DNA of 20,120 bases from Amylostereum areolatum (GCA_012932865.1 SAXG01000168.1:1-20120); one strand, 5' to 3'; counted from the stretch's first letter, positions 1 through 10,655 are shown. The notes: generated by a model not told the origin, from the letters alone. Numbers and translations: made by a program.

Positions 1-460
1 GTCAATTCCTTATTATAGACAGTCAGCCGAGTATGCCTAATCCCCATGTTCCCTGCTCGGCCAACGTCAGCCGCTCGCCCTTGATACATGGTCGGCCGGT
101 GTATATGCTGGACACCCTCCTACTTATGTCTCATATCATCCGGCCGACTTATCCTTCCCCACCACACCAGCAAATGTTACCCTCCACGGATAATGGTCGA
201 CCGAGGCCCTCCTGCTGTACACCACCTGTCTACTCCCCCATTCCACACCCCCATAGACCACAGTCGGCCGAGCACCTCCCCCAGGATCCTCCCCCATTCC
301 ACATCCCCATGGGCCACAGTCGGCCGTGCATCTCCCCTGGATCCCGCCCCATTCCATCCCCATAGGCCGCAGTCGGCCGTGCATCTCCCCTGGATCCCGC
401 CCCATTCCATACCCCCATAGGCCGCAGTCGGCCGTGCACCTCCCTGGATCCTTTACCCCG
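1..460. repeat. CGGCCG-containing minisatellite
   Basis: Tandem units of 56, 53 and 55 bp begin at 263, 319 and 372, with a partial unit from 427 to about 451. Each opens with GTCGGCCG, followed by a C-rich stretch containing GGATCC and CCCCATTCCA and ending in CATAGGCCGCA or similar. The second and third units are nearly identical; the first and a copy before 263 are diverged. From 1 to 200 the same GTCRRCCG core recurs at irregular spacing (for example near 23, 69, 90 and 143), so the array probably continues left of the window. Open frames across it follow from the GC-rich repeat and were not called as genes. The stretch 461-552 holds nothing I recognise. Confidence 0.8.
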
Positions 461-552
461 TTGACCGTTGGATACCTTACGGATAATATCTACCACTTGC
501 CTTCCCATTCTACCTCCTCGTAGCTCTCCTTTTATCAGAGTCTCGCAACATG

Positions 553-1606
553 TCACCCCGGTATCTTTACCCTATCCGTCCATAACCCGGGGGTCCAGTG
601 CCAAAGGTGATGGTTGTCCCTACTACACCCCCGCATATCACCATGAAGAGAGACTCTGACTTTCCCTACGAGTATTGCAGGATCAGGAATGTTGAATGGG
701 CATATCATAAAAACATGGTCACCAGTATTGGGATGGATTTTGTAGCCACAGAACGAGTCGATATCTCCGGGGGTATACTGTCGTCGCATTTGATTCCACA
801 CTGTACTCCAAGGGTTACAAAATACAGCAGTACAAGGTCTCAGCGTAGCTACTCCTCACCAGAGTCCCAGGACTTGTCCACCGCACTCAGACCCCCATGT
901 AACTCAGCCCAAACACCCGCATGCTTATCAGCCCGCTGGATACTCTCCTCCTGCACCAGAGTCCCTGCCTCCTTACTGTCCACCGCAGTGTTGGCCGCAC
1001 GATCTAGATGACGCGCGAGGGTCCACAGCGGCTGGAGCCATGTGTTTGACACCTCCGAATCCTCGTCCTGAGTTCGTGATTAGCCTACATGCGTACGACG
1101 ATCGGACGACGACGCACCTTCAAAAAAGCCATCGTGACGAAGGTCACAAAGGCGGGCCCAACGTCGTACGGGGTCTCCACATTGTCGAAGCACCACCAGC
1201 AAGGGAGGTAGATCGGGAGTGCCGGGGGGTCCGTCCCATCTTCGGCCAAGGATGGGATCGCCGACCAATCCCCGCCCGTCCCCTCCAAGAGATACGATGC
1301 AGCCTGCACAATAATGTCCGGCACGTGGGTGGTAAGTCCCTGCGTCCTACAGTATCCAACGATACGGAAGACGAGGTTCTTCACCCCTGTAAACACTCAA
1401 AGTCCAAGGATAACTCACATGGGACTCACCAGCTCGTTCTGCACTGACACCTTGACCCCCGGGATCTCCCACTCCGTCCCTACCCCCACCACGGGCCTTG
1501 CGGAGAGGTATTTGCCGGCCCTCCCAAGTCGCCATCCAAAGTACTCGATGAGGGCGTCCATCGCATCTGAGAAGAAGTAGTCTTTCGACTGGAACTCGCT
1601 TTGCAT
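553..1606 (-). CDS. Gene A: uncharacterised fungal protein, 4 exons, about 297 aa
   Basis: I do not recognise the family. Model: exons 1606-1430, 1378-1118, 1067-860 and 800-553, with introns of 51, 50 and 59 nt. All junctions keep frame (phases 0, 0, 1). The ATG at 1606 has A at -3 and is the first in-frame ATG of the coding stretch (start MQSEFQSKDYFF). The middle of the protein is rich in Trp, Cys and hydrophobic residues (PIYLPCWWCFDNVETPYDVG), but I see no clear signal peptide or catalytic motif. The first intron uses a GAAG acceptor and the third is the least certain: without it the protein would stop at 849, about 218 aa long. The gene diverges from gene B across 228 bp. Its 3' end lies just inside the minisatellite. 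Coding character is supported by three consecutive frame-compatible introns. Confidence 0.6.
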
Positions 1607-1763
1607 TGTGATAGAGGTGAGATCGCCGTCGAAGGATAGCGGGTGTGATTTGGGGGAAGTCAAGGGTAGGACGACAATCACACTTATGTCTTTTGAACGC
1701 AACAAACATCGGGCACGTGATCGATTTTCGCAAACAGCCGAAGCGTCCTTTTAGAACGATCAT

Positions 1764-1771
1764 CCTTTATA
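1764..1771 (-). promoter_or_regulatory. TATA-like box in the divergent A/B promoter
   Basis: The minus strand reads GGTATAAAGG here, about 160 nt upstream of the gene A start at 1606 and 64 nt upstream of the gene B start at 1835. The 228-bp spacer 1607-1834 must hold both promoters. A pyrimidine-rich tract (about 1788-1822) precedes the gene B ATG, as is common at fungal transcription starts. Motif match only. Confidence 0.35.
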
Positions 1772-1834
1772 CCAACAACGTTTTTCCCCAGTCACTCCTG
1801 CTCTACACCTCTCCACCCGCATACACCCACCAAA

Positions 1835-2889
1835 ATGGAACACGTCCGGATCGAACTCACACCCATCAACATGAAAACGTTCGAGGGGAAACGACGCTTT
1901 CAAGAGTGGGAGGCCATGCAAGCGGAGCTATACCATTGCACCCAATGGATCCGACGGGCCGTGCGTGAGGTGCTGGAACGCGGTGTAGAGAATACCCCAT
2001 GGAAGGCCGGCTTTGAGGCAGAATTGGTGCGTGCTTATACCCCCCTGAGCTCTGTATCTCCCTCACATTGTAACCCTCCCAGCACCACTTGTCGTATGTC
2101 GCAGGGCAGTACTGTGTCCTTTCAGGCCGCTACTTGCCGCCTCAAGCACCCTTCTTCGACTTCCTCCAGGCCGTCAACACCACCATCAACGCCGTCACCA
2201 CCCCCGAGAAGATAGAAGACATCGTCGACATCATACCCTACGGCCCCGAGCTCCCCGACCCACTTTATCATCGTGCCGACGTCAACGAGTGGTGGAAGGA
2301 GGACCGTCAGGGGGATTGCCCTGTCCTAGACAAGGGCAGATCCCTCAATGATGCCATTACTTCGTGGGCTTTTACAGTGGTCCGTCTTTCATTCTCCCTC
2401 ACGCACGGAATACTACTTACTATATTCTAGCCGGTTGGACCCTACACCGAGCACCCGAACATCCTGTTTGCAGGGACCCGCTCCGTTCAAGGCGAGTTCC
2501 AACCCACCAACACTGAGCACCTCGTCTCCACCACCAGCCACTTCATCAACACGCAAGTCATCGCCCTGGACCAACTTATTACCAACAAGACATACTTGCA
2601 TGAGAACGTCGTGAAGGCCAGAAGGAGGGAGGCAGAAGTGGAGGCGAACCGCGCGCGAGATGCAATGGAGATGATGGGCTTCCCAGCGATTGTGAGGTAT
2701 GGCGCTGTATGAACATGTACTACTCTGTAATGTCAAAGTTGTATTAGAATCCCTAGACTCTGGCTTGTGGAGCTGTACCCATGGATGCACGCCTTTGATC
2801 CCGCGGGCACGCACCCCCGGGGTTTCTTCTCGTGCCCTAAGGTTGACCTTCATACCCCGGCAGAGCGTCGTTCGCAGTCGCCAGACTAG
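1835..2889 (+). CDS. Gene B: uncharacterised fungal protein, 4 exons, about 297 aa
   Basis: Not assigned to a named family. Exons 1835-2026, 2083-2376, 2431-2696 and 2748-2889, with introns of 56, 54 and 51 nt (phases 0, 0, 2). The donor of intron 2 could also be 3 nt later (exon end 2379) without changing frame. The start has a good context (CAAAATGG). Visible features: an acidic/aromatic N-terminus, an HHLSYVAGQYCVLSGRYLPP segment, PVGPYTEHPNILFAGTRSV after intron 2, then a charged Arg/Glu-rich helix (KARRREAEVEANRARDAM) that could be a short coiled coil. Intron 3 is inferred because splicing gives a continuing Trp-rich tail (RIPRLWLVELYPWMHAFDP); unspliced, the protein ends after RYGAV. 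No signal peptide or membrane span is obvious. It converges on gene C with 175 nt between stop codons. Confidence 0.65.
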
Positions 2890-3064
2890 GACGATCGTGT
2901 AGCATGTCATACCCATGGCACAGTGCTACAACTCGAATCACGCCCAACACGGAAGACTCTCACAATTATCGCCCCCGGAACGGCGTATGGGACCCACGGG
3001 ATGCGATTGCAGAGGTCTATTACATCGAAGGCGGGAAACATGCTGGTAGCTCAGAGTACGTAGT

Positions 3065-4174
3065 CTAAAACGCCTCCATTCCATCATCCTCAACCTTGGT
3101 ACGGTGCCACCCGACGACGATGTCACTTCGAAAAGGAGTTAGTGTAAACAATCGCCGACAACCCGCCAACGACGTACCTTGGGATGCCTTCAAGGACCGA
3201 CAACGTGTACGTCACGTCGTGCACAAATCCCCGCCAACGATACCATGGGCCGACGTAAATCTCCTCGTTGTAGACCGTCCCTTTGTGGATGCTTGAGGCG
3301 TAGCGGTCAAGTGCAGCAAGGAGCCACAGGATGCCCCCGGTGCCGAAGTGCGCAACCTTCTTCCAGTTGTGACCCACGGGCGCCGCCTCTCTCACCGCGG
3401 TGTCGATTCCAACAGCGAGGGGGGGGCGGGCGTCACCGACGAGGAAGTCCCACCATGCAGCGAACACCTCGTGCGTCGCCTGGTCGCCGATGTTGTCGTC
3501 ACGAGTCCACTGGGATTTGAACATTGGAGGCACTCTCTCTAGGTCTCCGAACTCAAACTCAAAGTCAGTTCCCGGGACGAGGTCGGGATTTCATGGACGT
3601 ACCTGCCAGTCATACTTGTTCTGCAGACGGGCCACGGTCACCATGAGGACCCTCCATTCACGCAGGACCTGTGAATCCAGGCGCACGAGGTAATCCGGCG
3701 ACCACATATTGCGCATGCGCAGACGTATCCCAGCCAGCCGGTGAGGGACGAGGATGTCGGACTGGATGTGGAGGAACCGAACTGGTTCGGGTGCTTTGAA
3801 CATCGGCACCCACACCTATTCGAGCCAGAAAGACAGGTCAGATAAAGGCCAGCACATCAAGTAACCAGTGCGCACCATCCCCTCGTCGAACCAGCTGTCC
3901 TCCAAAGGCTGCACAACCTCCAAGGCATCCTCGGACCATGCAAAGTCCATGTCCCGCCACGGACCCACCACCGGCATCCACACAGTCGTCCAGTACGGGG
4001 GGGGGTTTCCTAGCCAGGCGTCAGCGTCGAATGAGTGGTCGTCGTCGAGGGTCGCGAGGTTGTAGCTAGCGCCCCCGGGCCTGTGAGGCTTGTCACGAGG
4101 TCGAGGGCGCACAGAGGGCCTGGCTTGACCTGACGGTAAGGTTTGACGACGAGCATAGTAGTGGAGGAAAGCAT
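3065..4174 (-). CDS. Gene C: uncharacterised fungal protein, 5 exons, about 301 aa
   Basis: Exons 4174-4113, 4065-3876, 3815-3603, 3557-3178 and 3125-3065; introns 47, 60, 45 and 52 nt, all frame-compatible, total 906 nt. The ATG at 4174 lies 50 nt downstream of a TATA-like ATAAATAT. The first intron is the least sure; it joins a short MLSSTTMLVVKPYRQVKPG leader to YNLATLDDD. Acceptor 4 could lie 6 nt further on. The protein is rich in Trp and aromatic residues: a first part with PPYWTTVWMPVVGPWRDMDF, then PMFKAPEPVRFLHIQSD and PMFKSQWTRDDNIGDQATHE, and a C-terminal Trp/Tyr cluster (YVGPWYRWRGFVHDVTYT). I see no known catalytic motif or transmembrane pattern. It sits immediately downstream of the KDZ gene in the same orientation, 208 nt away, but has its own promoter signal. 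Confidence 0.65.
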
Positions 4175-4189
4175 GCGACGGGAGGACGG

Positions 4190-4219
4190 AGAGGAGGTGG
4201 AGGTGGAGGTGGAGGTGGA
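4190..4219. repeat. (GGAGGT)n microsatellite
   Basis: About four and a half copies of the hexamer GGAGGT lie between the TATA-like box and the start codon of gene C. They would fall at its transcription start or in its 5' leader, as a CCACCT tract on the transcribed strand. Such tracts vary in length, but no effect can be read from the sequence. Confidence 0.8.
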
Positions 4220-4222
4220 CTA

Positions 4223-4232
4223 GATATTTATG
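4223..4232 (-). promoter_or_regulatory. TATA-like box of gene C
   Basis: The minus strand reads CCATAAATATCTAG, centred about 53 nt upstream of the gene C start at 4174. A start of transcription near 4195 would leave a leader of about 20 nt. The distance fits, but this is a motif match only. Confidence 0.4.
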
Positions 4233-4382
4233 GCGGGGAGTATTTGACCAAGCATATCCGTGGGGCATCCCGACAAAAAAAACCACCGGATATCTGTTTA
4301 CGCTGGAGACCCACATACGGTCGCCGATCACCACGTTATGACCCCCGGACGTCATGAAATAGCCGCAATGTTTACATATGGA

Positions 4383-7300
4383 CTACGCGTAGGGATCAAA
4401 GTGCTCGTCCGCTGAGTGGGGAGGAATCTCGATCCGAATTCCGCCAGGTCCCAGTATGCCGGGCGCCTCAAACGCCCGCTTGGCGCGCTCTGCCATCTCA
4501 AGCCACTCTGTCTCCTGGAGAGCGTAGCAGATGTGACCGGAATACTTCTCCGTCGCTCCTTCCTCCTCCCCAAGCCGGCGTCGAAGCTTCCCCAGCTCCA
4601 CCCACCGGGTGGCGTAGAAGAGAAATCCCCTCACGGTCGAGTGCATTTCCGACTCGAATATGACGAGATCTTCCCTGGCCCGTTCCCAAGTGGACCAGGC
4701 TGTAAGCCACTGCACCCGGAAAACTGAACCCCCATCAATTAGCCCCTGATGTCAGTTGAGGCGCAAGGAGACGTACATTCTGCAAACCATTCACCCCTCT
4801 CCGCCTGCTTCTCCACGTCAATATCCCAGAACCATGCCAACTTCTCGCGCGCGCTAGACACGTTGTTCGCGTTGACCAATGTTGTCGAAGTCTTCAGATG
4901 CTCGGGCAAGAGAGGTCGATACCGATCTAATTTCCGATCCTTCTCGCGCTGCAGGGCTGACTCCACCTTGTCTTGATGGCCGTCGACCCCGGAAGGGTCT
5001 ACCCCCGGAGCGGGGCGCAGAAGCTGAAACGCCTGGAACCCAACATTGTAGCGGTGCGCGTGCTCGCGCATTTCCCGATCGGCTGCGCTCAACCGCCTCC
5101 AAGCCTTGGTTTTCAATTGTTGCGAGTTTCCTGTCGTTCTGATTTGCTTTTCGAATCGGTAGGCTTTGTCGGCGAGGTCGATGCGGAGGTTTTTGAGGAG
5201 GTCGTCCATTTGTGCCACACGTAGCTTCAGCTCAGTCTGTACGAGCACTTTGTTCCGGGGGTCAAGGCACCAATCACGCCCAAAAGAGGAAGGAAGGACG
5301 ATCGTCCAGTTCTCAGGGGAGACCGTATCCTCTCCCAAGGCTGCAGGAACCCGTTGCCAAGAGTCGTCATCCTCCCCGAGGCGGGTTGGTGGTGCGTGCG
5401 GTCGTGCCTCGAGTGACCCGGGGCGAGCCACCATGAACCGCGCGGCCTTTGGCTGATACTCTTCAATATCGTAGGCAAGCTTTTGGCGCCTCCGTTTGGT
5501 CTTAATCCATTCCGTCGAGTCGTTGACAACCCGTCGCAAGAGAACCTGGATGGCTACTCTAATGACAGAGTCAGATAGTCAGTACTGCTCGACCAAATCC
5601 ACTGGTGGGCGCACTGTTCCTCTTGCAATCGGATGCCTTTCGCGATTGTTTCCGCAAGTCCGCCGTTGTCCCTCCGGGAGGTCTCTTCGTCGATAAGTTC
5701 GCCTTCCACCTGTTGTCGGGACGGTGCTGACCCCCGGACGTGAGCTAAGCATGCTTCTGAGAATTCGATCCAGTAGTTGACACACCTGTATGGGACCGGA
5801 CCTCGAAGATCTTCATCTCATTAACATCCTCATTCCTGGCTGCCTGGGCTGCTCGGGCGTCGACCTCCCATCCATGGCGGGTCTCATCATCCAGCGACAC
5901 CCGGAGACGGGCGCACTCTGCATCGCGAGTCTTGAACTCAACTTGGCCCTTCTTCCACTTTCTTACCAACGCCGCGGCTGCTCACACGATATGAGCACGA
6001 ACCCATGGGACCTATGCGGAGGAGAGACTCACCCATGCCGATCATTTTCTTGTAGTTGTTGTCGTTCATATGAGCATCCATGAGTTCCGCGCGTGAAGGG
6101 AGGGTCATCTGGCGACCGCTACGGGCGATGAGATTCAAGAGGGACCATAAGGTCTCTACTATCTCGCCGTCAACGTTCCCAATTCCCCAGATGAACGATG
6201 GAGAGAACTTTGGAAGGCAGGTGTCGACGTGTCCTTGGATGTGCCATTTCCCGACGCCTTTCAGGATCTCCTTGAACTTGGGAAGAGTGAGCTCGTCTGG
6301 GTTACGCATAAACCGTTCCATGAAGTATACGCCGTATTGACACATGATGTCGTACAGCATGAGAACGCGCTCTATCTTGTCCATCTTGTAGGTCAGAGCC
6401 TGGTTCACGACATAGTCGACGTTGATATGCCTGCCAACTCATCCATGGTTAGAAAGCAGGGGCCCGGGGGTGCAGACGCCCACATACCGTTCTCCTTTTT
6501 GGAGGTCTGCACAGGAATGCGGGTACCAACACCCGTGGCGTGCGCAGCAGACAGAGACGATGCCCGTAACATCCAAGTTCGTCCGGTCAAGGTTTCGATT
6601 GCTCGCCGCATGGTGGGAGTGACATTTTGGGAGGTTTGCCTAGATTCAAGTTAGGCGTGCACACCCCTGGAATCGTTCAAGCTCACCTCTGGTTTGTCGT
6701 ACGCACCAGCCCTCTTTAGATAGTCGTTGAAAGGGCCGGGGGTTACCATGAATCCTGATCCCGTGGATATGTGTTCGTCTTGCCCCAAAGTCGACGATGC
6801 AACATGTTGGGCATGGAAGTTGGCATCGATCCCGATGGTTCGGACATATTTCCACCTGAAGGAGACGTCACCAAGGATCAATGTGTACTCGAGTCAAACG
6901 TACGAATCCTCGTGGGTTTTCCAATCAGCAGGGATGTTGAAACCGTCTTGGGGGCAGGCAATGCAGAACCACGCCGATTCCCCTGGGCCCGGTGTCTTCA
7001 GAATTCCTGGGTGAGCATGGCCGAAGGTGATCAAGTTTTGCAAGAGACGCCACTGTCTGGTGACCCGAAGCAGTTCCTCGTAGCGCGACTGCATAGAAAA
7101 GACAGGTTAGTCCCACGACCTGAAGCGGGATCTACAACATACTGCGACTGAATCTGGATCCCGGGGGTTTGTCAGCCGTTGAAGCTTGTGCATATAGGCA
7201 TTGCCAACGGTCTTGCATTCCAGGTTTTCCAATATAGCGTCTTCCATCAAGTTGAACGTGAATGCGGTGCTTGGGATGTTCTGAGTCGCAGGGAAGAGAT

Positions 7301-8524
7301 GGAGGTCCAGGAGTTGCAGGTCATGAGGTAGGGCCCCAGGGCAGTGGCAGAATTGCATCCCGACTTCGTGAATACCGTTGCGTTCGACAATGACATATAT
7401 CTTGTTATTTTGCTCGTCCCGGGCGCCAGGGCGGTTGGGAGCTCCGTGGACGTACGTGTTCTCCGGCTCTTCCGTCATGTTCTCGCGATCTGCGGCCCGG
7501 TCCTCTTCCACCAGTGTAACATTGTCGCTGTCCCAGGACGTCGTGGACGTCGCCCGTGGGGCTCGGAAACTGCCCCTCCCTCCTTGGCCGGCCTGGAGAG
7601 GAGAAAGAGACGGAGATCGAGGTCGTGATGTGGATGCATGTGGAGCAGGGGCACCGTTCGTGTAGTCGCTAGCGCCGTCCGAAAAGGAGGAAGAGGTCGG
7701 GCTGGAAGTCGCCGGGACGTCCCATGCATCCAGAGGAATGATATCGTCGTCGGAAGCAAAAGACGAACGGGATGACCGCCGGGAATGAGTCCTTGGAGTG
7801 GGAGATGTTGCCCTAGACGATGGGTTGGAGGTTCCAAACCGCATGGATCCTTTGCCTGTGCGACGGCCAGGAACTACTGGGTGGAAGGGGCAGGAGTCGC
7901 CCCCATGGCCGAGCTTAACCACGAGCCCTGCATTCCGCAACCAGGAAGGAGCGTAGAACCCTCGGGGAGACCACTGCTCTACACGATGGAAGGGGAGGTA
8001 CTGGTGTGCAGCGCGGAAGCAGGGCTCGCACATGTCACGTCCGGATAGGCATTCCAGACACCGCCAGGTTGCTGGAGCCACCTTGCACCCTCGACATCGA
8101 CGGCCGTTCTGAGGGCCGTGCGTTCCCAAAATCTGGTTGAGGTAGAGACCCTTCCGGGGCATGAACTCCTGCATACAGGTCTCAGAACGCTATAACCCAC
8201 AGTCAGTGGTGGGGAGATGTCGAAGGAAGTGCAGCGCACCCGTCCTCCAGGCCTCTGCAATGGGTCTACACCGCACATCGCGATATCCGGCACGTTCCCA
8301 GGTCCAGCCACTCCAAAGTCCGGCGCGGGAATAGCCCCCCCCTCGTCCTGGTGGAAATCCACCACGTCTGGTCGTCGTTTCTTGGGTGTTGCATGAGGAG
8401 TGCTGGGCGCGCCCACCCGCTTGTAAGCCTTGTCCTTGGTCTTCGTGCGGAAGCTTCCGTCGGTCCCAACAACCGTTTGCTGCTGGCGGAAACTCTTCTT
8501 CTTGTTGACTGTCTTGGTACCCAT
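4383..8524 (-). CDS. KDZ transposase with CxC2 cysteine cluster (Kyakuja-Dileera-Zisupton type)
   Basis: KDZ proteins are DDE/RNase H-fold transposases of eukaryotic DNA transposons, highly expanded in mushrooms. Ten exons splice in frame to 3642 nt (1213 aa): 8524-8240, 8168-7143, 7088-6904, 6855-6687, 6639-6488, 6430-6033, 5977-5786, 5726-5615, 5558-4777 and 4723-4383; introns 47-71 nt. A basic N-terminus (MGTKTVNKKKSFRQ) precedes the CxC2 cluster: CRGC at about 120, WRCLEC at 130, CEPC at 142, then H, PFHR and a GHGGDSCP end. A second CxC2 part has RNGIHEVGMQFCHCPGA and a PATQNIPSTAFTF motif. The catalytic core shows GIDANF (Asp about 509), CARHGCWYPH and DLQKGER, YDIMCQY (Asp about 633) and NVDGEIVETLW (Glu about 695). 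The C-terminal third is charged and helical (APSRQQVE, then a coiled-coil-like tail), as in relatives. No stops or frameshifts were found and all expected acidic residues are present, so it may be active or domesticated. The TET/JBP gene lies 811 nt upstream in the same orientation. Confidence 0.92.
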
Positions 8525-9335
8525 GGGAGAACACGATGGGAGGACGCGAGGTAGGCAGTAGACTCTTCGTCCCTGTCGACTTGTGCAACTAGCGCGTGAA
8601 GCGAGTACCAATATTTGACGCCAGTTACGACAGAAGTCCATGTCACGTGGTGCAACGTCTGTCGTGACCCATTTCCCTAAGTCGCATTCCTCCTTCTCTA
8701 CCCTTCCGCACCCTCTCTTATTTCCATGGCCTCTCTACCTCACTCGCCGCCCTCGTCCCAAACAACGCCTGCTGGCAGCAGCTTCGCCTCTCTCTCGGAG
8801 AGGATTCCCTCCATCCGATCGACAATCATGCTCATTCATATGTGTGAGCATACCCGATGGGTGTCCGTGCGGTGCGTGACACGTTGTTTTTGCTCCTTCT
8901 GAAACTTATCCCCGGTAGAACTCCCATCAACGACGGGGAGATGTGCGAAACTGCATGGCAACATGTCACTCGTCAGTATACCACCCGCCGCCGCACCGCC
9001 TGTACCGTCTTTCAAGCCATCAACCTGTCGTTGTCATCTCCACAGGTCTGGAGACTGAACGGCAATTTCTTGCGCGACATGGGTCTCCCTCCCCGTCATG
9101 CAGCCCATCTGACATCGTGTGTTTATACCCCCAGTCAGTTTTCATTTTCACTGACAATCTGAACAGGGCTGCTGCTGGTGAAAGGGAGGAGGGTACAGGG
9201 AACTAGGGAAGGTTAGATTAGGCCTCGGATTGTAACAGTGTAGGGGGTGTAGCAGTATTGTATGGTAGCGGGCGGGAGGAGGATGGGAGATGTGTACCAG
9301 CAATATACCTCGTCGGTTACAGGGAGAAAGGCCAA
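8525..9335. other. Intergenic region between KDZ start and TET/JBP stop
   Basis: No gene is firmly supported in these 811 bp. They must contain the KDZ promoter; the minus strand has an AAATATTGG TATA-like stretch near 8614, about 90 nt before the KDZ ATG. On the plus strand an ATG at 8726 opens a short protein-like start (MASLPHSPPSSQTTPAGSSF). After a possible intron, a frame from about 8922 runs to a stop at 9206. The two could form a small divergent gene, but the splice sites are ambiguous and the predicted product is low in complexity, so I leave it uncalled. Confidence 0.4.
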
Positions 9336-10655
9336 TTAAGACGCGAGGAGGTCGATGGTAACGTAAGAGGTTGGACGAGGAATTCCGAGGCGGTCAAGCA
9401 ATTCGAGCTTCATGTACCCGGCGATGGACAGTCGATCTTCTTCAGTGCGCGACACCCCGTGGGCAACGACAGCACCGGAGAAGAAGGACATCGAGCCCGG
9501 GATGTATTGACACCGTAATCCGAACGTAGGTAGTTCGAGGACAGTCCGCGGGCATCCGCCGCATGAAACCAGCATGTCATACAAACAACGGTGCGAGCTA
9601 TGGGTGTCGCGATGGATCGGAGACTCCCGGTTCGCAATGACGGAAACGATCGGCGTGTAAAAACCCCAGATCTGGAGCGACTTGTCGAGTTCGTCGGTCG
9701 TACACATTTCGATGAGAGCCTGGCGGCAAAGGCGCGCCATCTCCGGGTGCACCATCGCCAAGATTGCACTGGCGACCATCGCATGCTCACGGACTTTCCT
9801 TAACCACAAGTGAGTGGTAGGAAATGTCTGCATCGTTCTTGACGGACGGATGCCCTTGTCCTGGTCCTGCAAAGAGACATCGACAATCCAGCAGGTCAGC
9901 GACGGATCAACCCGTCGCCAGATACTACGCACTTTCCAATGACCGGTAGCCATCCATCCGGGGCTGAGTGTCGTGCAGCCTGGCCCAATTGCGAGGCAGT
10001 CCTCCTCCTCCCGAAAGAGATGGCGGCTTTGCCTCCACCGGGCGGGTGAAAGGATGATGTCGTGAGGCATGCCGTTGTCCATGGCGTCGCTCATCCAGAC
10101 GGTGTCGGAGAGAAGGTCCCACTGGTATCAGTAAGTCGTGTTCCACTGCGAAGAACAGACCAAGACGTACCTGTCGCCGTTCGGTCAGTATACCGGGCAA
10201 GAACCATCCGACGATATTCCCCTCGCTGTCCCATATAGAGATCGGGTCCGCTACCGCACGATCCATCTCCGGTGGTGGAAAACGCGCTCGCAGGTCAGCT
10301 TCAAACGCCATGTTGTCCCCGCTGGGTGAGCCACACGCGTCCGCATAGTCTGACATTGACCAGGATAACACGACTTGAAGAACGGTGAGATCGCTCAGGG
10401 ACCGAATAGATCAACTACCGAGGACGCACCTCGATTCTCCAATGCACTCGCAATGACCATCGCGGCCAATGCTAGGTCGCCCTTCACCACCGGGGACAGG
10501 GAGGGGAATAAATCCGTGGGCTCCGACACGACAATCCCCGCGCGTCTTTGACGAGCGCGCCCCAGGAGTAGATGTCCATATGCTGTGGCATCGTCGAGGT
10601 CCCGAAGTGCCCAGTGCGGTGGCACATCGTCCGGGGGAGAGTCAGGGACCGCCAT
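9336..10655 (-). CDS. Fungal TET/JBP-family 2OG-Fe(II) dioxygenase (predicted 5-methylcytosine oxidase)
   Basis: TET/JBP enzymes use Fe(II), O2 and 2-oxoglutarate to oxidise 5-methylcytosine (or thymine in JBP) in DNA. Four exons, 10655-10430, 10373-10171, 10121-9933 and 9866-9336, give 382 aa. Introns are 56, 49 and 66 nt. The last intron is a multiple of three with no stop, so it could also be retained; its strong GTGCGT, CTGAC and TTTGCAG signals argue that it is spliced. The C-terminal double-stranded beta-helix is clear: SVIANRESPIHRDTHSS supplies the HxD iron ligands (His291, Asp293). YDMLVSCGG and LELPTFGLRCQYIPGSM follow, then AHGV (distal His342) and EEDRLSIAGYM with Arg351 placed to bind 2-oxoglutarate. 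An upstream LSPGWMATGH motif also fits fungal members. An in-frame ATG at 10814 could add 53 residues. All ligands are intact, so activity is plausible; the substrate is inferred from family. Confidence 0.85.

Noticed and set aside
33..556. Overlapping open frames on both strands at the left edge
   Set aside because: They arise from the GC-rich tandem repeat and repeat the same peptide units in several frames; no splice or domain support.
1040..1447. 135-codon plus-strand frame
   Set aside because: Antisense to exon 2 of gene A, whose frame joins to neighbours through valid introns; the plus-strand reading has no such support.
8169..8239. A 32-nt intron (8200-8169) in the KDZ gene instead of the 71-nt one
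   Set aside because: Thirty-two nt is below the size of all other introns here, and only the 71-nt intron has a good branch site while keeping phase 0 on both sides.
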